From Gammaproteobacteria bacterium (GTDB lineage Bacteria; Pseudomonadota; Gammaproteobacteria; Xanthomonadales; Marinicellaceae): a stretch of 64,000 nucleotides of DNA. The translations under genes were made by a program, and so were the position numbers. Below the pieces are notes generated by a model. The model did not search any database. It worked only from the letters and a program-made list of their open reading frames with translations, and was not told the origin of the DNA. Positions within the stretch are counted from its first letter, which is position 1; each line of letters opens with the position of its first letter. Below, one piece after another: positions 52,938 through 62,077 of this stretch. The stretch spans positions 1 through 64,000 of the forward strand of contig JAWLAO010000009.1 in NCBI GenBank assembly GCA_041395445.1, in the 5' to 3' direction.

Positions 52938-55529
52938 TTATGAATTTGATTTAAGGAAATCATTAGCAAAACGCTGCAAAACGCCTCCGGCTTCGTAGAT
53001 GGAGACCTCTTCGGCAGTATCCAGTCGGGATTTCACAGGGATTGTCACCTGCTCACCATTTTTACGATGAACGATCACCTGCATTTCAGCTCCCGGGGCG
53101 ATTTCGCCCTGGACATCGTAGGTTTCAGTGCCATCGATATCATAAGTCCTACGGGTTTCACCGTTGACAAACTCCAGTGGCAAGACTCCCATACCTATCA
53201 GGTTGGTGCGATGAATGCGTTCAAAGCCTTCGGCAACTATGACTTCCACACCTGCCAATCGCACGCCTTTGGCGGCCCAGTCACGGGAAGAACCTTGTCC
53301 ATAATCCTTGCCGGCAACTATAATCAAAGGTTGTTTGCGTTCCATATAAGTTTCGATGGTTTCCCACATGCGCATTTGTTTGCCTTCGGGTTCGAGTCTG
53401 GCTAATGAGCCTTGGATAATCTCACCGTTTTCATCAAGCACCATTTCATTCAGCAGTTTGGGATTGGCAAAAGTGGCTCTTTGTGCGGTCAGATGATCGC
53501 CTCTGTGCGTTGCATAGGAATTGTAATCTTCTTCCGGCACACCCATTTTATCCAGATAAGCTCCGGCAGCACTGGATTTCTGAATCGCATTGGATGGTGA
53601 TAAGTGATCGGTGGTGATGTTATCTCCCAAAACCGCCAGCGGACGCATGTCTTTCATGGTTCGCTCACCTGCCAGCGCTCCTTCCCAATAAGGCGGACGT
53701 CGGATATAGGTACTCATCGGACGCCAGTCATATAAAGGATTTGCCGTTTGTCTATCATCAATATTCAGTTTAAACATCGGCTCATAAACCTGAGTAAAAT
53801 GTTCCGGTTTAACCGATTCAGCAATCACCTGATCGACTTCGGCATTGCTTGGCCAGATGTCTTTCAATGTTATCGGATTGCCATCTTTGTCGGTTCCAAG
53901 CACATCTTTTTCGATATCAAAACGAATCGAACCGGCAATCGCATAGGCAATTACCAATGGTGGTGATGCCAAAAATGCTTGCGAAGCATGCGGATGAATT
54001 CGTCCGTCAAAGTTTCGGTTGCCTGACAATACAGCTGTGCTGTAGAGATTTCTATCCAGAACTTCTTGCTTGATTTTCGGATCTAATGCTCCACTCATGC
54101 CATTACATGAGGTGCAGGCATATCCAACAACACCAAACCCCAGTTTTTCAAGCTCTGGTAATAACCCTGCTTCTTTTAGGTACAAGGTCACAGCTTTGGA
54201 GCCCGGAGCCAGAGAGGTTTTTACCCATGGCTTTCGGGTCAATCCAATCTTATTGGCATTTCTGGCGATCAATCCGGCAGCAATCATATTGCGAGGATTG
54301 GAAGTATTGGTACATGATGTAATCGCGGCAATAATACAGGCTCCGTCGGGCATTAAGCCATCTTCGGAAGAATAATCACCTGTGATTCCTTTGGATGCCA
54401 AATCTTTAACTGCTACCCGTGCATGCGGATTGGATGGTCCGGCAATGTTTCTGACCACAGAGGACAAATCAAATGTCAAAACGCGCTCGTATTCGACATT
54501 TTTTAAATCATCTGACCAAAGACCAGTTTGTTTGGCATAGATTTCTACCAGTTTGACCTGCTCATCATCACGGCCTGTCAGATGCAAATAATCAATGGTT
54601 TGCTGATCAATCGAGAACATCGCAGCAGTGGCACCGAATTCAGGCGTCATATTGGAAATGGTTGCCCGTTCTCCCAAAGTCATGGCTGTTGCACCTTCAC
54701 CATAAAACTCTAAATAGCTTGAAACCACTCGTTCTTTTCTTAGAAATTCAGTCAAAGCCAATACAATATCGGTACTGGTGATGCCTTCTTGAGGTTTACC
54801 TGTTAGTTCGACACCAATTATATCCGGCAAACGCATATAAGACGCACGACCCAACATGACGCTTTCGGCTTCCAGACCGCCAACACCAACCGAAATGACT
54901 CCCAAAGCATCAACCATCGGTGTGTGCGAATCGGTTCCCACAAGCGTATCAGGGAAAGCCACGCCGTCTTTAATCTGAACTACCGGAGACATGCGTTCCA
55001 GATTGATTTGATGCATGATGCCATTACCCGGAGGCACTACATTGACGTTTTTGAAAGACTTTTTACACCAGTCAATAAAATGAAAACGATCTTCGTTTCT
55101 GCGGTCTTCAATCGCCCTATTCTTCTCAAAAGCATCTTTCTCATAACCTGCATGTTCAACCGCCAAAGAATGATCCACTATCAACTGAGTCGGTACCACG
55201 GGATTGATTTGTGACGGGTCACCACCTTTTTCAGCTATGGCATCGCGCAAACCAGCCAAATCCACAAACGCGGTCTGACCGAGGATATCATGACAAACCA
55301 CACGTGCCGGAAACCACGGAAAATCCAAATCCCGTTTACGCTCGATAATTTGTTTCAGCGATGCTGTCAGATTTTCCGGCGGACAACGGCGCACCAGATT
55401 TTCTGCTAAAACCTTGGAAGTATAAGGAAGTTTGTCATAAGCACCGGCCTGAATGTCTTCAACAGCGGCTCTGGTGTCAAAATAATCGAGATTGGAATTT
55501 GGTAAGGGTTTTCGGTAATTGTTGTTCAT
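52938..55529 (-). CDS. acnD: Fe/S-dependent 2-methylisocitrate dehydratase AcnD
   Basis: An 863-residue aconitase-superfamily enzyme. The 4Fe-4S cysteines lie in AAITSCTNTSNP and YACTSCNGMSG; the swivel domain carries GKDYGQGSSRDWAAKG. The length and linkage to prpF mark it as AcnD rather than AcnA. It dehydrates 2-methylcitrate. GGGGAAA lies before the ATG. It is transcribed away from prpBC. Confidence 0.94.
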   Translation of the reverse strand: MNNNYRKPLPNSNLDYFDTRAAVEDIQAGAYDKLPYTSKVLAENLVRRCPPENLTASLKQIIERKRDLDFPWFPARVVCHDILGQTAFVDLAGLRDAIAEKGGDPSQINPVVPTQLIVDHSLAVEHAGYEKDAFEKNRAIEDRRNEDRFHFIDWCKKSFKNVNVVPPGNGIMHQINLERMSPVVQIKDGVAFPDTLVGTDSHTPMVDALGVISVGVGGLEAESVMLGRASYMRLPDIIGVELTGKPQEGITSTDIVLALTEFLRKERVVSSYLEFYGEGATAMTLGERATISNMTPEFGATAAMFSIDQQTIDYLHLTGRDDEQVKLVEIYAKQTGLWSDDLKNVEYERVLTFDLSSVVRNIAGPSNPHARVAVKDLASKGITGDYSSEDGLMPDGACIIAAITSCTNTSNPRNMIAAGLIARNANKIGLTRKPWVKTSLAPGSKAVTLYLKEAGLLPELEKLGFGVVGYACTSCNGMSGALDPKIKQEVLDRNLYSTAVLSGNRNFDGRIHPHASQAFLASPPLVIAYAIAGSIRFDIEKDVLGTDKDGNPITLKDIWPSNAEVDQVIAESVKPEHFTQVYEPMFKLNIDDRQTANPLYDWRPMSTYIRRPPYWEGALAGERTMKDMRPLAVLGDNITTDHLSPSNAIQKSSAAGAYLDKMGVPEEDYNSYATHRGDHLTAQRATFANPKLLNEMVLDENGEIIQGSLARLEPEGKQMRMWETIETYMERKQPLIIVAGKDYGQGSSRDWAAKGVRLAGVEVIVAEGFERIHRTNLIGMGVLPLEFVNGETRRTYDIDGTETYDVQGEIAPGAEMQVIVHRKNGEQVTIPVKSRLDTAEEVSIYEAGGVLQRFANDFLKSNS

Positions 55530-55726
55530 GCTTTCCCCAGTTGATTCTCATAAGTATAGATTTGATTCTGAATTATACAGTTTAATAAAATAGCTTTAAA
55601 TAAATTTTCCAACAGTTCTAAAATGATAGAAGAAGTTTTCATAAATATATAAGTATTAATCCTCTCTGAGGAGACAGGTTGAGGTCATTCAAAAGGAAAA
55701 ATATTTAGATTTTTTCTATTTTTTAA

Positions 55727-55755
55727 TTGATAATGAGAATTATTATCATTATCAT
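55727..55755 (+). promoter_or_regulatory. Fur box overlapping the promoter of an iron-uptake operon
   Basis: GATAATGAGAATTATTATC (55729-55747) matches 17 of 19 bases of the Fur consensus. A promoter runs through it: TTGATA (55727-55732), a 17-base spacer, TATCAT (55750-55755). Fur with iron would therefore block polymerase. A second overlapping ATTATCATT stretch extends it to the right. Confidence 0.88.
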
Positions 55756-55782
55756 TCGCATTTACATTATCAGCACCTTGAT

Positions 55783-56409
55783 TTGAAATTGAAAATTAAA
55801 TCAAACAAAAACTACTTGAAAAAACAAATGCACACTTGGCACTGGATCAGTTCAGCTATTTCACTTGTGTGTATCATACTGTTTACAATAACAGGAATCA
55901 CCCTCAATCATGCAAATTATTTTGAAGCTTCAGCAAACGAAATTATCATTGAGGAAACCATTCCTCAAGAACTTCTGAAAAAACTTAAAAATAATCCATC
56001 CTCTACTCTAACTGAGCTCCGCTCTTGGATAAAAACAGAGTCAAAACTCCCAACAGATATACTTCAGGGAGACATCGAAACGACCAACAATGAAATCTAT
56101 ATCCAAAAACCAATCCCAGGTGGTGACAAATGGCTATCTGTTGACCTGGATAAAGGAACCCTGTTGTACTCACACAGTGACAGAGGATGGATTGCATGGC
56201 TGAATGATCTGCACAAGGGAAGAAACACTCACGGAAGCTGGAACTGGTTCATCGATATATTTGCAATTGCTACATTAGTATTCTGCATTACCGGGTTAAT
56301 TCTTTTATACATTCATTCCAAAAGACGACCTGCAACCTGGTACATCACCGCTGCCGGACTTGTTATTCCGGTCATTATAATTAATTTATTTACAAAATTG
56401 TCGCTATGA
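55783..56409 (+). CDS. PepSY-associated membrane protein of an iron-uptake operon
   Basis: A 208-residue protein with membrane segments at about 22-42, 158-178 and 186-203. MHTWHWISSAISL near the start, TGITLNHA and LNDLHKGRNTHGSWNWFIDIF are typical of PepSY_TM proteins, which sit with TonB receptors and may help reduce ferric iron. The start is uncertain: TTG at 55783 keeps the basic N-terminus; the first ATG is at 55828. The next gene overlaps by four bases. Confidence 0.8.
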   Translation: MKLKIKSNKNYLKKQMHTWHWISSAISLVCIILFTITGITLNHANYFEASANEIIIEETIPQELLKKLKNNPSSTLTELRSWIKTESKLPTDILQGDIETTNNEIYIQKPIPGGDKWLSVDLDKGTLLYSHSDRGWIAWLNDLHKGRNTHGSWNWFIDIFAIATLVFCITGLILLYIHSKRRPATWYITAAGLVIPVIIINLFTKLSL

Positions 56410-56915
56410 AAATACTTTCTGTCACCACATTACTATTAATAGCTCTTACAACATTTGCCGGAAATCAATCATCTGCCGATTTCACGTTAATAATAGAAGT
56501 CCCAAAAATAAATGTCTCTGAATACCATGCCCCTTACATTGCCAGTTGGATTGAAGACAGTAATCATCAAACTGTTATTCCTACAAGTCTTTGGTATGAC
56601 AACCAAAAAAAGTGGTTGAAGGATATTCGTCAGTGGTGGAGAAAAACCGGAAGAACTCAATCAGCTCCTTATGATGGCGTTACTGGTGCGACCAGGAAGC
56701 CCGGCAAGCACAAAATCACATTGAAGAGTGACGAGATTGCTTCTCATTTAAAGAAGGGAAAATACTCCTTATTTATTGAAGCCTCCAGAGAAGTCGGCGG
56801 CAGAGAAGTGTTGGAAATTCCCTTTGACTGGCCATTAACAGAGAACTTTACAAAGTCAGTTAATGGCCAGTTTGAACTAAGCACAGTCACTCTTCAAATA
56901 AAATTCAATCAATAA
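56406..56915 (+). CDS. DUF2271-domain periplasmic protein
   Basis: A signal peptide (residues 1-18) precedes a DUF2271 domain: YIASWIEDSNHQTVIPTSLWYD, KWLKDIRQWWRKTGR, DGVTGATRKPGKH. Proteins of this family lie next to PepSY and DUF4198 genes in iron-regulated loci. Its biochemical role is not known. It is translationally coupled to the previous gene by an ATGA overlap. Confidence 0.85.
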   Translation: MKILSVTTLLLIALTTFAGNQSSADFTLIIEVPKINVSEYHAPYIASWIEDSNHQTVIPTSLWYDNQKKWLKDIRQWWRKTGRTQSAPYDGVTGATRKPGKHKITLKSDEIASHLKKGKYSLFIEASREVGGREVLEIPFDWPLTENFTKSVNGQFELSTVTLQIKFNQ

Positions 56916-56927
56916 TAAGGAATCAGT

Positions 56928-57737
56928 ATGAAATTCAAAATTATATTACTTACTTTTACAATTTTATATTCATTACAAACCAATGCCCATAAGAGGTGGT
57001 TTCTGCCAAATGAATTCAGTGTTTCTGAAAAACAATGGATTAGCATTGATGCCAGTCTGTCAAACAATATTTTTTACGCTGATAGGCCCTGGACACTTGA
57101 TGGAATTCAAGTGATTCATCCCAACCTCCGCGCTTCTACAATTAGTAATCCTCAATATGGAAAAAGAAAAAACACTTTTGAGGTTTACCTTGAAGATACA
57201 GGAACAACAAAAGTGGCTTCCATCAGCAACATTTATTTTGCTCAGTTTGAATATTCAGTTCAAATGAATGAAGTCAAACGGATACGCTCATTTGACTATA
57301 ATGAATTGATTTCCCAGATACCTGAAAATGCTAAGAATATAAAACTTTCAAAATCAATTTCCAGATTAGAAACCTATCTCACTTTAGGAGCTCCTTCATC
57401 TGCAGTCTTTAAGGCAACCGGTTCCGGATTAGAGCTATTACCAATTACACATCCAAATGATGTGTATGAAAATGAAGCGGCTCAATTTAAATTTTTGGTA
57501 GATGGCAAACCACAAAAAAATATAAAAGTCTCTCTCGTATGGGAGGGAACACGTTATCGGAATGATGAATCTGAAATCACTTTTATAACCAACGAGCAAG
57601 GTATCGTTACATTCACACCAGATAAGCCGGGTGCATATCTTTTAGAAGCATCATATAAAGGTAAATCTCCTGATACAGATAAATTTGAAAATTTACACAT
57701 GAGTTATATGGCAACTCTAGAAGTTCTGCCGCAGTAA
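56928..57737 (+). CDS. DUF4198-domain periplasmic protein
   Basis: A signal peptide ending at TNA is followed directly by HKRWFLPNEF, the usual mature start of DUF4198 proteins. The C-terminal part (GKPQKNIKVSLVWEG, ITNEQGIVTFTPDKPGAYLLEASY) is an immunoglobulin-like fold. Homologues are linked to metal uptake with TonB receptors. AAGGA lies before the ATG, 12 bases after the DUF2271 gene. Confidence 0.85.
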   Translation: MKFKIILLTFTILYSLQTNAHKRWFLPNEFSVSEKQWISIDASLSNNIFYADRPWTLDGIQVIHPNLRASTISNPQYGKRKNTFEVYLEDTGTTKVASISNIYFAQFEYSVQMNEVKRIRSFDYNELISQIPENAKNIKLSKSISRLETYLTLGAPSSAVFKATGSGLELLPITHPNDVYENEAAQFKFLVDGKPQKNIKVSLVWEGTRYRNDESEITFITNEQGIVTFTPDKPGAYLLEASYKGKSPDTDKFENLHMSYMATLEVLPQ

Positions 57738-57754
57738 TAATAAAAGGAAAAAAA

Positions 57755-59830
57755 ATGAAAAAAACAATTAACAAAGGTCTTTGGGCCTCCACTCTTTTTG
57801 CGTCAACACTTTGCGCAGCACAAATAATTGAAAACAACGAAACAAAAGAAAATGAACAGACTCAGGAAGAAGTTTCTAAAATGGATTCGGTCAAGGTATG
57901 GGGAACAACCGTTCAGTCATCCTCTGTCAATATCGACGAAAAGTATCTCACTATGAGACAAGCCGATCACCTGAGTGACTTGTTGAGAAGCATACCCGGA
58001 GTTGATGTCGGAGGTTCACACTCACTCAATCAAAGAATAAATATCAGGGGTCTGGATGACAGGGATTTATTAATTACCATCGATGGCGCAGTGCAAAATA
58101 CCTACATGTATCACCACATGGGAAATTTACAGATTCATGCAGACATTTTAAAGGCTGTAGAAATTGAGGTTGGAACAAACTCCGTAATCAATAGCGGATT
58201 AGGCGGATCGGTAAAGTTTAAAACTAAAGAGGCCAAAGACTTATTGGAGTATGGGCAAACAATCGGTGTCAGGACACAGGGTTCATTTGCCAGCAATGAC
58301 TCTTCTGGAGGCTCTATTACAAGTTATGGACAACTCTCGAATAATGTCGATTTTCTGGCTTATTATAATTATGTTGACAGAAGCAATTTCACAGTTGGTG
58401 GCGGGAAAATATTAGGGAGCGACGGAGTTGTCATTAATGAATCTGGAGTTGTAAAAGGTCAAGCTGGAAGAACAAATGATGGTTTATTCAAACTGGGAAT
58501 AGATCTTAGTCCTCTTCAACGCCTTGAATTTGGTATTGAGGGATACAGTGATAAAGGGAATTACAGTTATCGTCCGGATATGGGTCTTGCAACAGATATT
58601 GCAATCGCAGATGGCTTGGGACTCCCTTTGGTTTATCCGACAGAATTTTTAAGAGACACCTATACAATCAATTATGATTTAAGCTGGGGATCTAATTCCA
58701 ATCTGGTTGCATCCGCTTACATGAATAAAAGTGACTTATGGAGAGACCAGACCTCACTGGCAAATGTACTATCAGGAAACCCAAAAATTGTAGAAGGAAA
58801 TGCATTAAACAAAGGATTTAATATACTAGGGAACTCAACACTATCGGGCATAAACGAGAATGAATTGACTTATGGTATGGAGTTCTATGATTATGAAACC
58901 GAATATTCAAGAGACTACCAACTCACTTCCAGTGAGAATGCCAGCAATTTTGCAATCTATCTCCAGGATAAAATTGCTATTACTGACAAACTCTCTTTGA
59001 CACCTGGAATACGCTATGATCGCTATAGCATTGACTCACAAATAGTCGATAATGACTTTGATGAGTTCACTTATGGTTTGTCTCTAGACTATAAGATAAA
59101 CGAGAATCTGGCATTCCAAGTCAGCTCTACAGAAATCTTTAAAGGCCCTGAGTTATCAGAAATTTTTATAGGTGCAGGTCTGAACGATATTGAAAACCAA
59201 TTGATTAAAGCAGAAACGGGCTACAATAATCAAGTTGTACTTAATTATAATCCTTCAGAAGCAATACACTTAGGTATGACTTATTACCACTCTAAAATTA
59301 ATAACTATATCGATGAATCATTGGACACGAACATCGGTGATATTACTCTGAGGGGATATGAGTTTTTTATCAGCCATCAAAAGGGAAACTTGCTGGCATT
59401 GCTGAGTTATGCCAGCCAGGACAGTGAACTGAATGCTTTTGCAGATTTCATGAATTTGGATAATGCACGTCTCGACCGTGCAATTGGGGACAGTCTCAAT
59501 CTTAATATTGATTACTCATTCCCGGAAAAAAATCTTGACCTTTACTGGAACACTCAGTTTATCGCCGACTTACCGGAAGAACTCGATACATCCGGTTCTG
59601 CAAGACAAAAAAATGCCTATACCATCCACAACCTTTCACTGCGGTGGATTCCCCAGAAGATGATTCAGGGAATGGAATTAACTTTTGGAATTGACAATAT
59701 TTTCGATAAAAGTTATGCCTCCCACGCATCAAGAACCGGAGATTCAATACATCCCCGTTTTGGAGCACTTCATCTGACGGATTACGAACCAGGGAGAAAT
59801 ATTAAAACAACAGTTGCTTATCGTTTTTAA
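57755..59830 (+). CDS. TonB-dependent receptor of the Fur-regulated operon
   Basis: A 691-residue outer-membrane receptor: signal peptide, plug (LLRSIPGVDVGGSHSLNQRINIRGL, LLITIDGAVQNTYMYHHMGN), and a barrel ending in TTVAYRF. AAGGA precedes the ATG. Its place behind a Fur box suggests uptake of iron, as siderophore, haem or free metal; the ligand cannot be told from the sequence. The YMYHHMGN loop in the plug is His/Met-rich. Confidence 0.92.
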   Translation: MKKTINKGLWASTLFASTLCAAQIIENNETKENEQTQEEVSKMDSVKVWGTTVQSSSVNIDEKYLTMRQADHLSDLLRSIPGVDVGGSHSLNQRINIRGLDDRDLLITIDGAVQNTYMYHHMGNLQIHADILKAVEIEVGTNSVINSGLGGSVKFKTKEAKDLLEYGQTIGVRTQGSFASNDSSGGSITSYGQLSNNVDFLAYYNYVDRSNFTVGGGKILGSDGVVINESGVVKGQAGRTNDGLFKLGIDLSPLQRLEFGIEGYSDKGNYSYRPDMGLATDIAIADGLGLPLVYPTEFLRDTYTINYDLSWGSNSNLVASAYMNKSDLWRDQTSLANVLSGNPKIVEGNALNKGFNILGNSTLSGINENELTYGMEFYDYETEYSRDYQLTSSENASNFAIYLQDKIAITDKLSLTPGIRYDRYSIDSQIVDNDFDEFTYGLSLDYKINENLAFQVSSTEIFKGPELSEIFIGAGLNDIENQLIKAETGYNNQVVLNYNPSEAIHLGMTYYHSKINNYIDESLDTNIGDITLRGYEFFISHQKGNLLALLSYASQDSELNAFADFMNLDNARLDRAIGDSLNLNIDYSFPEKNLDLYWNTQFIADLPEELDTSGSARQKNAYTIHNLSLRWIPQKMIQGMELTFGIDNIFDKSYASHASRTGDSIHPRFGALHLTDYEPGRNIKTTVAYRF

Positions 59831-59842
59831 TAAGTTATTGAG

Positions 59843-59868
59843 TGTTTTAGTGATAACATACTAAAACA
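59843..59868. terminator. Probable bidirectional terminator hairpin
   Basis: TGTTTTAGT (59843-59851) and ACTAAAACA (59860-59868) form a perfect 9-bp A/T-rich stem with an 8-base loop, between the TonB receptor and the convergent SnoaL-like gene. No long U-tract follows, so efficiency may be low. Confidence 0.5.
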
Positions 59869-59873
59869 GGCTG

Positions 59874-60257
59874 TTAGCTTTTCAGATAGTTTTCGGGGAT
59901 GGACAATCCCTGAACTCTGAAAAAGCTGAGTTGATCAAAGTAACCTCGTTGAAAGAGAATCTTTCCATCAACAACATGAAAAAAACCACAACCTCTCAAA
60001 CCTAAAGGATCACTCCATTCCAAAATTGCCCAATCACCGGATTCATGTAGTATTTCAATCTGACAAACCATTTCAGCTCTGCCAAACTCAACAGTGAATA
60101 ATTTACGAATGGCATCTAAACCGACCAAAGGTTCGGTCACTACCTGATGATTGGTTGCATTTTCATGATATAAATTGCACAAACCATTGACATCGGCATT
60201 ATTAAAACAGCCAACCCATTTTTCAACGACTTGTTTTGGTGTCATAACCCAATCCAT
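59874..60257 (-). CDS. SnoaL/NTF2-like protein
   Basis: A 127-residue protein with the NTF2-like layout: VVEKWVGCFNNADVNGLCNLYHENAT, VGLDAIRKLF, ILEWSDPLGLRGCGFFHVVDGKI. This fold is used by polyketide cyclases, isomerases and ligand-binding proteins. No catalytic residue can be named with confidence. Another ATG four codons in (60245) is an alternative start. Confidence 0.75.
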   Translation of the reverse strand: MDWVMTPKQVVEKWVGCFNNADVNGLCNLYHENATNHQVVTEPLVGLDAIRKLFTVEFGRAEMVCQIEILHESGDWAILEWSDPLGLRGCGFFHVVDGKILFQRGYFDQLSFFRVQGLSIPENYLKS

Positions 60258-60392
60258 TTACTTTAAAAATTCAATTCTAACTGAAAACTGAATAGATAGT
60301 CTTGGCAATTTGTGAAATATTTCTCAGAATGAAATGAATTAAAAAAAAACAGTCAACGCATTTGATAATGTTTCGTTCAAGCCTATAAGAAT

Positions 60393-60398
60393 TTGACA
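60393..60398 (+). promoter_or_regulatory. -35 hexamer TTGACA
   Basis: A consensus TTGACA 43 bases before the ATG at 60441. The best -10 at a 16-base spacing is TACTTT, which is poor. Confidence 0.35.
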
Positions 60399-60440
60399 GT
60401 TCTTTATGTTAAGATACTTTTCAAAAGAATGGGGAATATT

Positions 60441-61343
60441 ATGAAAAACAAATTGATAGCTTTAATTTTTATGGTTTTAACTTTTGGTCAGGCTTGGTCA
60501 AAAGATGTCACAGTTCTTTCACAATCATCTGAAGCCGCTGATGGTTTGGACTTGATGGCGGTGAGTGAATTATTTAAGGAAACACCAAATCTGGAAGAGT
60601 TTGAAAAATCACTCAACGACCCGAATATCGGCATCAACAATCTGGATTTAGACAACAATGGTTATGTCGATTTTATTCGTGTTGTAGAAGATGCTGTTGA
60701 AGACACCCGCATCATCATTCTGCAAGCGGCTTTAGGCGAAGATGAATTCCAGGATGTTGCCACCATTGAAGTGGAAAAATCCGGCAATGACTATAACCTG
60801 CAAGTTCGTGGCAACGTCATTGTTTATGGACCTGATTATTACATTGCACCTTCGGTTGTACGAATCGCCACTTGGCCGATTCTCGGTTGGATTTATCGCC
60901 CGGTTTATCGTCCTTACCGTTCAACATTTTATTTCGGTTACTATCCTCGCTGGTGGAAACCATTCAGTCCGGTTCACGTCAATGTTTACCGTACCAGAAC
61001 CGTCACTTTTACCAAGAGAAATACTTTTGTGGTGACAAAAAAAAACCGTGTAAAAACAGTTAACAAAGTCACTTACAAACCAAGTAATTCTAGCAAAGTA
61101 ACACGCACAGTTGGAGTGAAGAAAACGACAACGAACGGAAAAACCACAACGGCTGTTGGGGTGAAGAAAACCCGAACAACTGCGATCGGAAACACGGTCA
61201 CTACCAAAAAAGGAGTTAAAAGAACCAATAACAAAAATACAGGAACAAAAACCACCACCAAAGGTGTAAGGAAAACCAAAACAAACAAAGACGGTTCAAA
61301 AACCAAAGTAAAGAAAACTAAAAAAACCAAGAAAAAAGATTAA
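60441..61343 (+). CDS. Secreted protein with a Bacteroidetes-like N-terminal domain and Lys/Thr-rich tail
   Basis: The ATG at 60441 follows GGGG and opens a signal peptide (MKNKLIALIFMVLTFGQAWS). Residues 30-130 contain NIGINNLDLDNNGYVDFIRV, with an EF-hand-like Asp/Asn cluster, and a DVATIEVEK stretch like a family I know mostly from Bacteroidetes. An aromatic, Pro/Tyr-rich stretch (about 150-180) follows. The last 95 residues are repeats rich in Lys, Thr and Val (VGVKKTTT, VGVKKTRT, KGVRKTKT), strongly positive. Function unknown; surface or nucleic acid or polyanion binding is possible. Confidence 0.7.
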   Translation: MKNKLIALIFMVLTFGQAWSKDVTVLSQSSEAADGLDLMAVSELFKETPNLEEFEKSLNDPNIGINNLDLDNNGYVDFIRVVEDAVEDTRIIILQAALGEDEFQDVATIEVEKSGNDYNLQVRGNVIVYGPDYYIAPSVVRIATWPILGWIYRPVYRPYRSTFYFGYYPRWWKPFSPVHVNVYRTRTVTFTKRNTFVVTKKNRVKTVNKVTYKPSNSSKVTRTVGVKKTTTNGKTTTAVGVKKTRTTAIGNTVTTKKGVKRTNNKNTGTKTTTKGVRKTKTNKDGSKTKVKKTKKTKKKD

Positions 61344-61364
61344 GTTATAAATCTTTATCAGTCA

Positions 61365-61397
61365 AAAAAGCCATTGGAATCATTTCAATGGCTTTTT
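61365..61397. terminator. Bidirectional terminator
   Basis: AAAAAGCCATTG (61365-61376) and CAATGGCTTTTT (61386-61397) form a perfect 12-bp stem with a 9-base loop, giving U-runs both ways. It lies between the Lys-rich protein and the convergent TPR gene. Confidence 0.95.
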
Positions 61398-61420
61398 GTT
61401 TGGAGAAAAAATCTAAAAAA

Positions 61421-62059
61421 CTAGCCTTTCAACTCTTCTTCTACTTTCAAAAGTAGTTTTTTAATTTCTGCCTGACGACCTTTGTCAGCAACTTCACGTC
61501 CGGGACGAGGTGTGGCATTTTGAGCTTTAATTAAATGCTGTTTGGCTTTTTCGTACTCATCTTCTTCCTCATAGAGAAAATCAGCAAAGAAATAATTCGA
61601 GTCGATACCATCAGGGTTCAACTCTAAGCCTTTTTGCAGATATTTCAGGGCTTTTTTATCGCTGCCAAAGCTCAATGGCCAGCCCGGAACCTTGTAATAT
61701 AAAACTCCAAGGCTGGTGTAAGCCGAGCCATTAAGAGCATCACCATCAATTTCGATGGCTTTTTCAAACGATTGCTTGGCATGTTTTGCCAGTTTTCCGG
61801 CGGAAAAAGTTCCGGCAACGCCGGCATAAGTGGAGTAAACAATGCCTTCCCAAACGAGGGCGTGTGGATTTTGTGGTTGTTTGAGAACTAAATTACTGGC
61901 GGCTTTTGCCAGATTTTCAAAGGCTTTTTCCTTAGCATCTTCATTGGTCAGGTAATTGACTTCCGCCCAATGTTTTTGAATTTCCATAACTTCAGGAGTC
62001 ATTTCGGCATTGGCAACAATACTGCTGAGTAAAATTAATAAAATATATCTTTTTTTCAT
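61421..62059 (-). CDS. Periplasmic TPR-repeat protein
   Basis: A signal peptide (MKKRYILLILLSSIVANA) is followed by roughly four tetratricopeptide-like repeats (for example AKQSFEKAIEIDGDALNGSAYTSL and ALKYLQKGLELNPDGIDSNYFFADFLYEE). AAGGTGAT lies before the ATG. It ends the ligase-diiron protein-dehydrogenase set, 18 bases after the dehydrogenase. It probably binds a partner protein. Confidence 0.8.
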   Translation of the reverse strand: MKKRYILLILLSSIVANAEMTPEVMEIQKHWAEVNYLTNEDAKEKAFENLAKAASNLVLKQPQNPHALVWEGIVYSTYAGVAGTFSAGKLAKHAKQSFEKAIEIDGDALNGSAYTSLGVLYYKVPGWPLSFGSDKKALKYLQKGLELNPDGIDSNYFFADFLYEEEDEYEKAKQHLIKAQNATPRPGREVADKGRQAEIKKLLLKVEEELKG

Positions 62060-62077
62060 AAAATCACCTTGTTTGTT

